Shown in pieces: positions 47,918 to 59,539 of a stretch of 64,000 nucleotides of DNA (positions are counted from its first letter, which is position 1; each line of letters opens with the position of its first letter). Both the position numbers and the translations under genes were made by a program. The notes under the pieces were generated by a model. The model worked only from the letters and a program-made list of their open reading frames with translations, had not been told where the DNA came from and did not search any database. This DNA is from Brasenia schreberi (taxonomy: Eukaryota > Streptophyta > Magnoliopsida > Nymphaeales > Cabombaceae): NCBI GenBank assembly GCA_036023115.1, contig JAYKKT010000041.1, positions 1,196,001 through 1,260,000 on the forward strand, written 5' to 3'.

Positions 47918-49940
47918 TTAGCAACCACCACCGGCCGGTTCGATTGAACTCAACAGACCATTTCCTCTTAGCTGCATACAGTGCTGTTCAGCATCTGCTT
48001 GGGCGCAAATGATTACAACAGCAAGCCCATTTTAATGTGCCTCTTGCATGATATTGACAGCATTATCCAAGGTCATCCCAGGAATAACCTTCATCGGCAC
48101 TTTAACTACATACTCTCGCTTCTTATAGTTGTCATTGTGCAAGATCACACGATATGGGGGTGCAGTTTTCCTTGACTTCCTGAAAAGAAGGATAAATCTT
48201 AGCAACATAAGAAGATATTCAAACCAGGATTTCAAATATAAATGATCCTTCTATCAACCAAACCCAATCTTCAAAAAACACAACCATAACATTTACATCG
48301 AAGCATTTAAAATTTGCAAGATATCCAAGGTAATCGTAAAGTTTATCTGTAAAACAACCATGCTAGAAGGGGACAGTTTCCCCTCCAAATCCATAAAATC
48401 AATGACTATTTAAGCGATTGATAAATGAAGCACAAAGTTTCTCCTTCATAAGTTTAAGAGGACATTACCATGATTTCTGCAATTGATTACAAGAAACACA
48501 CAGAGAATTATATATTGTATTTTGTTCAGTCCTAAGAATCAATTGTTATTGTAAAGTGTATTGTAAAGGTAAGTGTGACCCCTTATATTTATTAGAAACA
48601 ACCAAAAGTAACATTGTCATAGTAACATTGTCATACAACAACTAAGACTTTTCCCGTACTAGATGGGGTCAGCTACAAGGGTTCTTTGTTTGCATAGAGC
48701 CCGATCATGTGCCATGCTAGCAGTTAACTTAGTCTTACCAAGCCTTTTTCCACACTAGGTGGGTAGCTAGGCCATTGGGTGCAACACAGACTTCACAAAG
48801 AGGCCACCCATCATAGTAGCACTCTCAAACAAGCATCCTTTGCTTAAAAGAGTTCTGATGAAATCTGCTACATCGACACTTGAAAGGTTGCACCCCAGGG
48901 TAAAAGATCCAACAAAACTTACGCTGGCTGACAGCTTTTTATATCAACCGTCGTTTATACGTAAGGGCACATCCTCACCATAGGCAGGGTTTTTTGTCTG
49001 GTCTTATTATTCAAAACAGAATCAGTATGAAGAAACGTGCTTTTCTTTTAAAATAAATCATTGATACTGTCTAATTTTATACATAGAACTCACTATAACA
49101 AAACAAGGGAAGGCGAATCATATTCCTAAAATTTGGTAATTTATCTTCAGAAGTATGAAGTCTTGCATATGGATTCTTGGAAACATGCGTTGCACAGGCA
49201 TTTGGAACACGAAAAGAGCTCCCAGTAAACATTCTCTGTTCAATTAATTTGTAGTAAATGCATATAGTACTTTCACTCCTGGCAGGAATGGAAAACGACA
49301 AGGCATAAATAACTAGATAAGTAGCTCATGATCGGCAAGGACCACAAACTTAAGCAATCAGGTATATGCAGAGTAAAGTGTATTTGAAATACTTAGAAGA
49401 ATTCTTTCTGGGTCCATCGAGTGCTTAGCAAAAGCTATTTACTTTCTTTCCAATGAATCGAAAGCATCATGACTAAACCTTACTAATGTGTCAACCTTGC
49501 TAAAAGTATATGCCATAGATTCAATGCGTTGGGAAAAAATTATGACAGTGAGAAACAAAAATCATTTGCCATTGAACTAGATCTTTCCAACTGACAGGAG
49601 AGCAGCGTTATCGAGTTCCTCTGAGTGTAGAAAATGATGATCAAGAACTCGAACATAAAAGGAGTGTGAAAGAGATGAAACTCATCCTTTCAAGTAAACA
49701 TGGTACTAAAGTAGTTCACAAAAGAATATGTATTTAGCATTAGAAGCACGCGATAGTAAACATACCGCAAGGAAAACTCCAATTCACGACCAGGGGCAGT
49801 CTTTTCAATGGTTGGTCTTTCCAACAGCCCACTCCCTTTATCTGGTCCTGTTGCTGACATGGTCATAAAAATGCTCTGATTTGGATATGCTCCTTTGAAA
49901 GGAGAAAACGTATCCCCTACGTTGGAGAGCACACATCCTA
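47918..49940 (-). pseudogene. CLPS1: CLPS1-like Clp protease adaptor, probably inactivated
   Basis: Exon 49766-~49940 encodes MSATGPDKGSGLLERPTIEK and APGRELEFSLR. Exon 47918-48179 encodes KSRKTAPPYRVILHNDNYKK, MKVIPGMTLDNAVNIMQEAH, then NGLAVVIICAQADAEQHCMQ and a C-terminus ending GGGC before TAA at 47918-47920. Donor and acceptor fit and complete an Arg codon. This is the chloroplast ClpS N-degron adaptor (family knowledge). An in-frame TAA at 48032-48034 truncates the ClpS fold. Upstream of 49932 the frame meets a TGA, and the expected GDTFSPFKGAYP continuation is out of frame with the preceding bases. The transit-peptide exon is not found; a LINE lies at 50135-52055 upstream. A sequencing error cannot be excluded for the stop. 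Confidence 0.75.
48633..48735 (-). mobile_element. Short RTE LINE 3' fragment in the CLPS1 intron
   Basis: Plus-strand CAACAACTAAGACTTTTCCC and CTAGATGGGGTCAGC are the complement of the LINE tail, ending near GCTAGCAGTTAAC. A second weak tail-like scrap follows at 48736-48775. Confidence 0.75.
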
Positions 49941-50134
49941 AGTATAGCCCAACTAGTCACCTCTGAAAAAAGAGTAGCACACAACATTACTTCTCAGAAA
50001 GAAAAATGTCGAAAAAAAATTGTAGCACAGTCCTGTATGAAGTTCAACATAAGATCACAACATTTTAAGGTTGGAAATTATTGTGAATATGGGTTCTAAT
50101 TTATACCAAAATAATGATCGCAAAGTAAAAAGTC

Positions 50135-52055
50135 TTAAAAATGTTTATAAAATCAAGCAAGAAAAAAAGAACCTTCACATGGTATTCAGTAATCTAGAAA
50201 AAGATTGGGTGTCATGCAGTGTTGTTTGTACTATATCGTATCATTTACCTTTTTTTCATGAGACGGGTGTACCGTATCATATCGTAAATCTTTTTTAAAT
50301 AATTTAAAAATCAAGCACAACAAAAAATTCAATGAAGATCAAGAACTATTCTAAGTTAGGCTAGTTTCCTAATTCGTGGGCCGGTGAAACTCGGTTGGAA
50401 AGATATTGAGCTACTCTTGAAGTTGTCAAACTCGGGCAAAGACAGTTGTACAACCTACCAAAGCTGGACATGATCATAATTAGTAAGTTACTTAAAGAAA
50501 TTATCTTTCTCATTCATGAGAACTTTGGAAATTGGTTATTCCTATTCTTGGGAGGTTACCCTTCAAGGCAAGAATTCTCTCTTGCCAAAAAGAACAAGAT
50601 CAAATCAATCATTGCCCATTCCAAGTAGCAAAAGGATTGATTTTTATAAGACGAGTGTATCGCTCGTATTGTACGATATGGGCGATACACGCCGATACAT
50701 TATATCCTAAAATACAGTTCACCATATCGTATCATGATTTCTCACGATACAATACGATATGATACGATATGCATAACACTAGTATAAGAGATATTCTTTG
50801 GAGAACCTTAAAAAAAAGAGGTATCCCCTTGACATATATTAATCATTCTTATAAGAGACATGTATGATAGTGCATAAACATTACGAGGACTCACGAAGGA
50901 ATGAAAGATCTTTGAACTTTGAAGTTAATATTAGATCACATCAAGGATCAATATAAGTTTATAACTATTTACATTGGTCATTAACAAGTTAATAAAACAG
51001 ATTCAAGATGAAGTAACTTGTTGTTTATTGTTTGTAGATGACATTGTGTTAGTGGATGAGTTTAAAAAAGTTAAGAATAAATTAGAACTATAGAGAGAAA
51101 TATTAGAATATAAAGGCTTCCGACTAAATAGAACAAAGATAGGATAGATGGAATGCAAGTTTGATCATTTGGTTACTTCAGATAGCATGCAAATTAAGAT
51201 TGACACACATTGCATCTTTATAATAAAATTTTTAAATACCTAGAGTCAGTTTTTCAAAGCTATAAGAAATTAATGGAGAAGTCTAAGGAAAATGTTAATA
51301 GAAAATTAGAACTATGAAGAGAAACATTAGAAAGTAAAGGCTTCCGACTTAGTAGAACAAAGACAAAATATATGGAATGTAAGTTAGATCATTTGGTTAC
51401 TTCAATGGATATAGAAATTAAAATTGGTACACATGGCATCCCTCAAAAGGAAACTTTTAAATACCTAGGGTCAATTTTTTAGAGTGATGGAAGAATTGAT
51501 GGAGATGTTACACAGAATTAATGCAGGTTGTTTAAAATGGAGAGGAGCATAAGATATTCTTTGTTATAAGATGATACCATTAAAGATAAAAGATAAATAT
51601 TATAGAGCAACAATTAGACCTGTCGTGTTTTATGGTTCTGAGTGTTGGGCAATTAATCATTAACATGTACAAAAGATGTATGTGACAGAAATAAAGATGT
51701 TGAGATGGATGAGTGGTCATACAAGAAAAGACCGTATACAAAATGAGGTTATTAGAAACAAATTAGGAGTGTCACTAATAGAGGATAAAATGAGAGAATT
51801 ATCTTTTAATATGGTTTGGACATATAGAAAGAAGATTAAAAAAAGAACTTGTTAGAAGGTATGAAAAATTAGATTTTGGAAGTACTAAAAGAGGTAGAGG
51901 ACTACTACAAAAAGTGTTGGAAAGAAACAATAAAGAATTATCTAGTTTATTGTGAGTTAACTGCTAACATGACACATGATAGGGCTCTATGGAAATAAAG
52001 AATCCATGTAGCCAACCCCGTCTAATATGGAAAAAGGCTTAGTTGTTGTTGTTGT
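50135..52055 (+). mobile_element. Old RTE LINE with internal repeat, split by a hAT
   Basis: Starts near the RT FIDLEK motif (50190-50205), resumes at 50790 with RT sequence, and ends with TAGTTGTTGTTGTTG near 52055. FVDDIVLVDE near 51030 is the active-site box. From about 51280 a second RT copy restarts (KENVNRKLEL), giving a partial direct repeat or a LINE inserted in a LINE. Many indels. Confidence 0.75.
50217..50781. mobile_element. hAT derivative of the GATACG family inside the LINE
   Basis: Ends CAGTGTTGTTTGTAC and (inverted) TAGTGTTATGCATATCG, with CGTATCAT/CGATACAC arrays at both ends. The LINE RT frame is interrupted exactly between the LEK and VLWRTL motifs. The 8-bp flanks (GTGTCATG, GTATAAGA) no longer match but are both compatible with the LINE sequence GTACCGAG. 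Confidence 0.75.
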
Positions 52056-52059
52056 ATTA

Positions 52060-52260
52060 GTTAATTTTAAATATTTTTAAATTTAAATATTCTTTAATAT
52101 TACTAACTATTGTATGTTAAGTTTAATAATACTAGAGTTATATTAATTTTAATTTAATATTTAATAATACTTAATTATTAATCAAAATTAATTTACATAT
52201 TAAGTAATATTAAATACTTTTAAATTAATTTTTAATAATGATGTGATTGTTGAAACACAT
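52060..52260. other. AT-rich spacer
   Basis: Repeated TTTAATATTA/TAATTTTAAAT words and little else; no gene. Confidence 0.5.
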
Positions 52261-53059
52261 CACCTTTTACACGAGTTTGTCTTCCACGTTATTTGGGGTT
52301 AACATTGTTACTGCTTAAAACCAAATTGACAAACTTTGAAAACAAATGTAGTTGTTTTCAAACCAAACAAACCATATCAATAAACTTAGAAACCTCCAAA
52401 ATATTTATGTGAAGGTTTATATATATAGAGAGAGAGAGGAGGGGGGAGGAGGGTTTCAAAATTAATCTAACATTATATACTATAGATTAGTCGATGGTCG
52501 GCAACAGCGCCATGTTGGTGTTGTCCTTGATAGTCCATCAATACATGGAGCAGTTCTCGGTCATCTACGGGTAGAATCCGAGAGTACGTAGTCTGAGAGT
52601 AACTTAACTAATATATACATATATATATATAACTTCCATTATAACGTATGTGCTTTCGTACCTTTTATATAGTTAGTTTTTTTATATTTATATTATTAAT
52701 AATTAATAAAACATGGCTTTTATTCACAAACAAAATATGATTATGCATGCACCCAAAGCTTTAGCTCACTGGGTGGAGACTTCGATTGGGGGTGTGTGCA
52801 TGCATGTGTATTTGGCTTCACCCTCTCATCGTTACAACCAAAAGAAAACATGGTTATCAATTGTTACCTTCTGTTTTAAACGACAACAACCTCTAAAAGG
52901 AAGAAACAAGTGCACCTACTAAAAACTAAAACTTTTTTGTTTGACTATCAATACTTTAATTTGTACGGTGCATGTCTCTTAACCCATGAGACCCTGACAT
53001 TTATAGTTCTTATATTAACATCGTATATGCATATCTGCAGCCATACAATCCAAGTATCT

Positions 53060-53195
53060 TTTATTTTTTTATTTTTTTTGTTATAAGAGGCTGAAGCCTA
53101 GAACACGCCCACACATGCACCCTATGGGAGTCAAACTCCCCACCAACAGCAACAAAACTAGAGCACTTTACCGTTGAGTTAACACTCTGGGTTCT
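53060..53195 (-). mobile_element. tRNA-derived SINE
   Basis: Read on the minus strand: an A-box-like TAACTCAACGGTAAAGTG, then a B-box-like GGAGTTTGACTCCC about 40 bases on, then a body ending in an A-rich tail (the T-rich run at 53057-53080 on the plus strand). This matches the pol III promoter layout of plant SINEs. Confidence 0.65.
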
Positions 53196-54584
53196 ATGTG
53201 TTTTAATATATGGTATGTAACATTAAATAGGAAATCATTGTGACATCACTGTTTTTCTTGTTCTTCACAAGTTCAGCTTTAATATTTTTCAAATCGATCT
53301 TCTTCATCAAATAAAAACAAAAATATTATACAATACAATGTAACATCGGAAAAAACTGACACTAACTGCATATTTTTGCTATTTAGAAGGTTCTATGTGA
53401 TTGCCCTTTCTTTGCAATAGAAAAAGAAAAGGTTCTATGAGATTAATACAGAAAGGATGCACAAGAAGATCACAAGGATGGATCACTTGGCTATTAGAAG
53501 AATCCAAAATTTATATTGGACCTAAATCAAAACGTTCTCTACACAAAGTAGAGCAGGGCTGGGACTCTTGGTTGGACAATTAGGGGTAAGAATGTATTTT
53601 AAAAATAGAAGAGCATTTTATAATAGTAAATATATCATACTCATACCTCCCCTCTCTCTCATACACACATTATATGTGTGTGTCCTTGGCCAATGTGCTG
53701 CAGCCATTAACTTCAATTATATTTAGACCAAGCAAACAGCATATTCATGGTAGGTAAAGTTAGCTAGACATTTAAACTGGGTCATCTTCATTATGAGTTC
53801 GTTAATTTAAGATTTACCACTTCGATCGTCCACTTCATCCACTTTGAGAGAGAGAGAGAACAAGCTCACTGATTTCTGAGAGCTGCATCAAGATACTGAA
53901 AGCTTTCTTTCTTTTCAAGCCCACCCATACCATAACAAGAGGCAAAATAGACATCCACAGGCCACGTTTTGCAGGAAAAGGAGAGCGTTAAAGAATTGTC
54001 CACAAACTTGACCTGAAAAAATAGAAGAGCGTTAAAGAATTGTCCTTTATTGCTGAAGATGCAACATCAAATTAAAAGATGCACAAAGAAGCATTCTCGG
54101 CACTCAACATCAGTAGACTAACAGAAGAAATCGTGCAACACCCGTTGGCTGAGCATGGGTGGTGCATTTCGGATCAAAGTCTCTGATTGAATTAATTAGT
54201 GTCGAGTAGCTAAGATAAAGCCTTTCACTTTTCTGTATTAAGCTGCTGCTATTACTGGCTACCTCGTATGGGTGTGCATGCAGGTCCAGGTGTTAGCATG
54301 TATTGTGTTTCTCAGGATCCAAGGACACAGAGAATCCTGTGTAGTGAGAGAAGAGGGATTGAGGAATGGCTTGTGTGGGGATAACAAAGGACTATTGCTG
54401 GCGCCGCACTTAGTAATTTTCAAAATCATGGGTTTGGTCGGATATTGCTATATATAAGAATCATTTATACGTATTATTATATATAATTCATGATATCTCA
54501 CAAGACTAAGAGAACAAAAATCACTAATATAGTAATAATCTCTCAACATTCATGATATGCCACTAAAAGAAGTGTCTCAGTGAC

Positions 54585-54724
54585 GTTCTAAAAAGTATTT
54601 TAAACAAACAGTGTTGAGCCAGAGACAAAAGTAGAGGAGAGAAGGGCTGGACATGTTCTAAAAGGTATTTTAAACAAACTGTGTTGAGCCGGAAACAAAA
54701 GTAGAGGAGAGAAGGGCTGGACTG
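54585..54724 (+). repeat. 70-bp tandem repeat, two units
   Basis: GTTCTAAAA(A/G)GTATTTTAAA starts at 54585 and 54655. The units match closely through AGAGGAGAGAAGGGCTGGAC. Confidence 0.85.
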
Positions 54725-54799
54725 TCAGTTCAACACCAGTGCAGCACTTGTTAGAGTCGAGCTCTTATAAGTGGCACAGCTCTTGAGTAGTTGGTAATC

Positions 54800-55626
54800 G
54801 AGAGATCAAATTTAACACCCTAAAAATAAGGGTAGGATAGTACCATTCTTCGAGGCATGATAAACACTACCCTTTAGGTTTATTTGAAACCACTAGTATC
54901 AAATAACTGAATGCAATAGATCCCGGCAAACATCTTCAAGATACAATGAAGACTCTTTGTTCGTCTTCTACAAACAAGTTGTAGACAAATCGGTAAAACA
55001 AAGATGATGATGTTGCAAACCCAATTAGCGCTATAAATGGACTTGCAAGCTCTCTTAGAAACTAAGTAGGAAAGGACTCACACAATGAGAGAAAAGTTAT
55101 GAATTTTGTTTATAATACCACTATATATAGATATGGTTAAGATGTAACTCATGATATGTTAATAATGAATATAATTGCCTCTCAAGAAGGTGGCTCTTAA
55201 TGCCATAACATGGATGCTCAAGAGTTACATCCATTTCATATGCTACTAATGACCACATTATCACTCAAGTAAATGGATCATTATGCCAAAATATGAACGG
55301 AAAATTCTCAAGAATTACAATCACTACACGTGCTACTAATAAGCATAATTATCACTTAAGAAAGTAACTCTTAATGCCACAACATGGCTGAAAAAGACTC
55401 AAGAGTTATAGTCATTACATGTGCTACTAATGAGCATAATTGGCACTTAAGAAAGTGACAATTAATACCACAAACATGGCTGGAAATGCTAATATGTTTT
55501 AGCCACTACATGTGCTACTAATAAACATAGTTATCACTTAAGTAAATAGCTATTAATACCATAATATAGTTGCACTCTCAACTTTCACCAAATATATATT
55601 TTGGTATATTTTGAAAATACACCCAA
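54800..55626 (-). repeat. Possible old solo LTR with ~90-bp internal repeats
   Basis: The minus strand would start TGTTGGGTGTATTTTC at 55626 and has a TATATATAG box near 55125. Within 55150-55570 the phrase TGCTACTAAT recurs at 55241, 55331, 55422 and 55513, with CACTTAAGAAAGT and AACATGG between. No TSD or second LTR end was located, so the LTR call is weak; the repeat itself is clear. Confidence 0.45.
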
Positions 55627-55629
55627 CAT

Positions 55630-57060
55630 CACCTTAATGGAAGTGTTTGCAATATAGGTGTTGATGCCGAAAAATTCACTTTTGACGACAACAATAGGTA
55701 ACTATAAAGCAAGGCATGCCACTTTTTCTCTTTGAAAAAACAAATGAATGAAATTCTTGAATTTAGAGCTATGGCTGCTACAAGCTCAGTATGCATGAGA
55801 AAGTGCTAGCATATTCCTCATTATAGAGTAGAGGAAACTGATTTAGACATGTAAAAAACACCAAAACAAATCCAAGCCCTTTGAATACATGCATTCTTAG
55901 TCCCTGTTGAGCTTGATCTTCTTTCATATTATAGCATTTATCTCCAAATAAGATAAACATGTAAAATGTTAAATATAATAATAGCAAGGTCATAAATTAC
56001 TAAACATGCTGGAAGCTGAATGAGAACATGGATTGTTGAGAGTGTCAGATTTTTCTCATCTTGATGTATCTAGTGCACCTTCTTGGTGCTTGACAGTGAA
56101 ACTTATCAAGAGAAAAGAAAAAGAAAAATACGGTTTTAATGAGAAGCTTGCGAGGAGTTAGAAAACTTCATGTTAAACAATTATGATCTGACTGAGGAGA
56201 ACCTCAATCTATTAAGACCAATACATTTACAGAAGGCAAAACGTCAACCAGAAGAAATCTCACTATTAGCAAGGTCACTGACAGTGCAACAATCATTGGT
56301 CGGCAAGACGAGCAAAAACTAGCTCACACAAGAATGTCATGGCCCATGAAATCACCAATAGTGTACTGTCCCCGATTTTCCATTAACACAGACGAATTGT
56401 AAATGGTCCCATTTCAAGTATGTGAGATTTGAATTAGTCTATGTGTTTGGTTGAGAAATAAAATGATGAATAGATAAATGATAATGCTTTAGTCATCTTT
56501 ATCTCTGAAAACATATCCATGGGTGCACCTAATGATCTTTATGGAGAAAATCATGACATAAACTCTCCTTCAATATGAAACTGGTGCCAGTATATTATAC
56601 AACTTCTGAATCCAAGACAAAAACTTACGAAGAAGACACAGAAACATTTTGGACTTCAAAACCAACTTCTTCCAAGAGAATGTCATTATATACTTATGTA
56701 ATGCCCAATGAGAAGTTAAAGACATCAGATTTGAGCTCCATTTTGAATTTTTTGAAAGGCAGTCTCTAAAAGTCTTGAGATCAACAAAATGCTTGGCTAA
56801 GATGGTGTGGAACTTACAGTGTTGCAAAAAACAGAAATGTCTTTCTTGGATCATGTGAGAACTTAGATGCTCTCCATTTGTCCCTGCGAGTATTATAGGA
56901 CACAGACTTGTTTTTGCCATTTGATGAATATAGAGGAATAACCGGCTGCACAGGACAGCACCATGGAAGTAGAGAACCACATCCTTCCGGTTTAAATCCT
57001 GCATATGAAAGACAGAAGTACAATAAGCTTGAGGAATTCTTGTATATGCTTGAAATATTC
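55630..57060. other. No recognised gene
   Basis: A 173-codon minus-strand open frame (56570-57091) exists, but I recognise no family or motif and codon usage is not convincing. Nothing else found. Confidence 0.4.
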
Positions 57061-57067
57061 GCAGTCT

Positions 57068-57190
57068 TATCCCTGAAGGGGTATGGCTCACTGGTTAGTG
57101 GGTTGGCTTCCTGACAAAATTTTTGTCAGGAGTTGAATACCCATGTCTGCATCTGGTAGGGGTCTGCCTAAACTTAGCTTGCATTAAAAA
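57068..57190 (+). mobile_element. tRNA-derived SINE
   Basis: The A-box-like TGGCTCACTGGTTAGTGGG is followed about 35 bases later by the B-box-like AGGAGTTGAATACCC. The palindrome CCTGACAAAATTTTTGTCAGG lies between them. A short AT-rich 3' end follows. Confidence 0.6.
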
Positions 57191-57604
57191 GTATATATAT
57201 TCACCATTCTATTGAGGACCTAAGTTGCTCATGGAATATTGCTGAACTGAAAAAATGACGATATAATCTCAGTACATGCGTACAAAACTCAATTACCAAA
57301 CAATCAGTCACCTTGCTAACGGAAACAAGGAACCATGATTCACCACTAACAAGCATAACAAAAAAAAAAGTCATATAAATGGATATTTTAAACAAATATT
57401 ACTTCATAAAAGAGTGAGTGTAGGGTGACCAATGTGTGTATATCGTTCATTGTATAAACCTCTGTGTGGCCTCTATGCATATTGTGATCAAGGAAATATT
57501 TTTGCACTCAAAGATGTAGAAATTGAGCATGTCAACCGAATGATCATGTACATGAGTTACTTCTTTTGAAATTGATCATGAATAGAGCCCTACAATTTTC
57601 TATA

Positions 57605-57632
57605 TGAATATATATATATATATATATATAAG
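57605..57632. repeat. (TA)n microsatellite
   Basis: Uninterrupted TA repeats of about 28 bp. Confidence 0.9.
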
Positions 57633-57959
57633 AAAATAGGATCCTTCCCACTTTTGATACGCTCATCCATTGCTTTTTGGTGGCATAACTGTAATTTTAA
57701 AAAAAATAAGAGTTTTGAGAAAAAGATTAAGGACCATATTATTATACTTATGCTCCCAAAAAGTAAATTCTGCTTTTCACATTATCCTTCGTCTTTTGTT
57801 ACAAGACTGAGTACCTAGCAAATATGATGAATCTTCTAGACTACTTTTGTTCCAATTGGATCCCTTTGGTTTAGCTGACCTCCCCCATACCATCTTGTTT
57901 GCACCAAATATTAAAGCTTATTAGTTGCTACACCGTACAGCAAAAGAAGAACCCAACTT

Positions 57960-58095
57960 TGCATACATTTTTAACTTTTTCCTTTTACTGGAAACCAGGG
58001 TTAAATAGCACATCCTTGGTATCGAACTCCTGACCTTCTCACTTTGGTTCTTTTGGATCAACTCCGTAGCCGGGAGACCAATGGCTCCTTGTGCT
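57960..58095 (-). mobile_element. Possible SINE
   Basis: Minus strand: GGTCTCCCGGCTACGGAGTT as a poor A box, then GGTCAGGAGTTCGATACC as a good B box, then a diverged body. The A box is weak, so this may be a different tRNA-related repeat. Confidence 0.4.
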
Positions 58096-58389
58096 GCATT
58101 TTTCACATTTACTAATAATGCTCTGTCAAAAACTTAGTCAAACGAATACCATCGTACAAAAAATTTGTGCATTGGTGCCAGCACGTAATTTTCATTCTCC
58201 AATAGTACTTCGTTTCTTGGAAGGTATTCATAACATTTATATGTCAGTAACTCTGAACCTTCCATGTGATCAGCAGTATTCATAGCTGATATGTTCTACA
58301 ACAAGAATATGGTCAAGAAAGGTGAGCTTCATGATGATCTCCGTCCTTGTTCCGACTGTCCGCTCAATGTTCTCGGTTGCCGGCTTTCT

Positions 58390-58747
58390 CTATTCTCGAT
58401 AGATCTGCAACGGAAATGATTTAGGATAGAGTTTGAGGTTTCCTCACAGCGACCTTCCCAATGATACGTTGTATACACTGTGTTTTTCTTGTTTTTCAAT
58501 GTATTTGTATATCACTGTTTCCATGATTTTTCACTTGTATGTGCACTGTTCTTATAGAGTTGTGTCTGCTCCCTTGTATATTGGCTTTCTCATTGGGTTT
58601 TCCTCTTCTGAGCAGTATATCCGGACTGTTACTGGAAAATCTGATAACGGTCCGGCGGTTACAATCTTGGCCCTATCCGTAACTCCTCTTCGGGTAACGG
58701 TCTTGATGATCAGTCCAACCGTTACCCGACTGAGTTGCCGAGAATAG
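58390..58747. repeat. Unclassified element with short terminal inverted repeats
   Basis: CTATTCTCG (58390-58398) and its inverse CGAGAATAG (58739-58747) bracket GC-richer sequence with a strong stem GGGTAACGG/CCGTTACCC (58692-58727). Could be a small DNA element or part of an LTR. Confidence 0.35.
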
Positions 58748-58749
58748 CC

Positions 58750-59539
58750 ATTGTTATCTGTAACACTTCGTTCTTCTCTCCCTCATCGAATGGGAACGAA
58801 CAATTTAGTTTACCAAAAAAGGTAAGTTCCTTGTTGCCCAAAGACTAAAACGTGATATATCTTGTTCAACTGGCAACTGAGAAACACTAACTATGTATCA
58901 CAAGCCTTATTGGACCTTTTACAAGCATTTTAGAGTATACATGCATCCTAGAGATGCAAATAGTGAAACAGTAATAAGCATATCATCAAGAACTTAGTCC
59001 CAACAAGATTCAGGAATCAATGCAATAAATCACAATGCATATGGATTATCAAAATGACCTATTGGGATTACTAGCCTCTCTATAAAGAGAAAAGTGCTTC
59101 ATGAAGACAAAAATTAAGATCAAAGATCCATTCTACCACAATGGAATGATTCAAGCACGAAACAGCTATCAATGTTTTAAATACTCAGCACCCACCTTTA
59201 GATGTGTAATTGAGTAACATCATCCCACTATTTGTCAAAAGCTGGACACTCCTACCCTCTATAAGGAAATTATTCTTGTTAGAACTTTCTGAAATTCAAA
59301 AACAATAGTTGTTAATTACAATAGTGTTGGAGTTCAATGCCTAACAGTGATTTGATCAACTGGGTAGCCCCAATTTTGAGCTTTCATAGGACATCAAACT
59401 CCAAAGTGCAGAAGTATTTACAGCCAACCCTAGCCAAGCTTTCTATCACTGCAAATCTCTACAAATTGTACAACAATCCTAATCTATGTTAAGAGTTTGA
59501 TTGTAGGATAGAAAGAATAGGCTTAAGTAGCGTTGTTAT
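58750..59539. other. No recognised feature
   Basis: AT-rich sequence with no gene, RNA gene or element boundary that I can support. Confidence 0.45.

Noticed and set aside
48890..48990. LINE 5' leader similarity (ACGCTGGCTGACAGC versus ACGCTGGTTGTTGGAAG at 550)
   Set aside because: Similarity covers only a few short words and has no adjoining LINE body.
56570..57091. 173-codon minus-strand ORF as a gene
   Set aside because: No recognisable domain, no conserved motif, overlaps a SINE at its start, and surroundings are repeats.
53060..58095. Functional tRNA genes
   Set aside because: Box motifs are present but no cloverleaf with paired acceptor stem could be drawn; SINE layout fits better.
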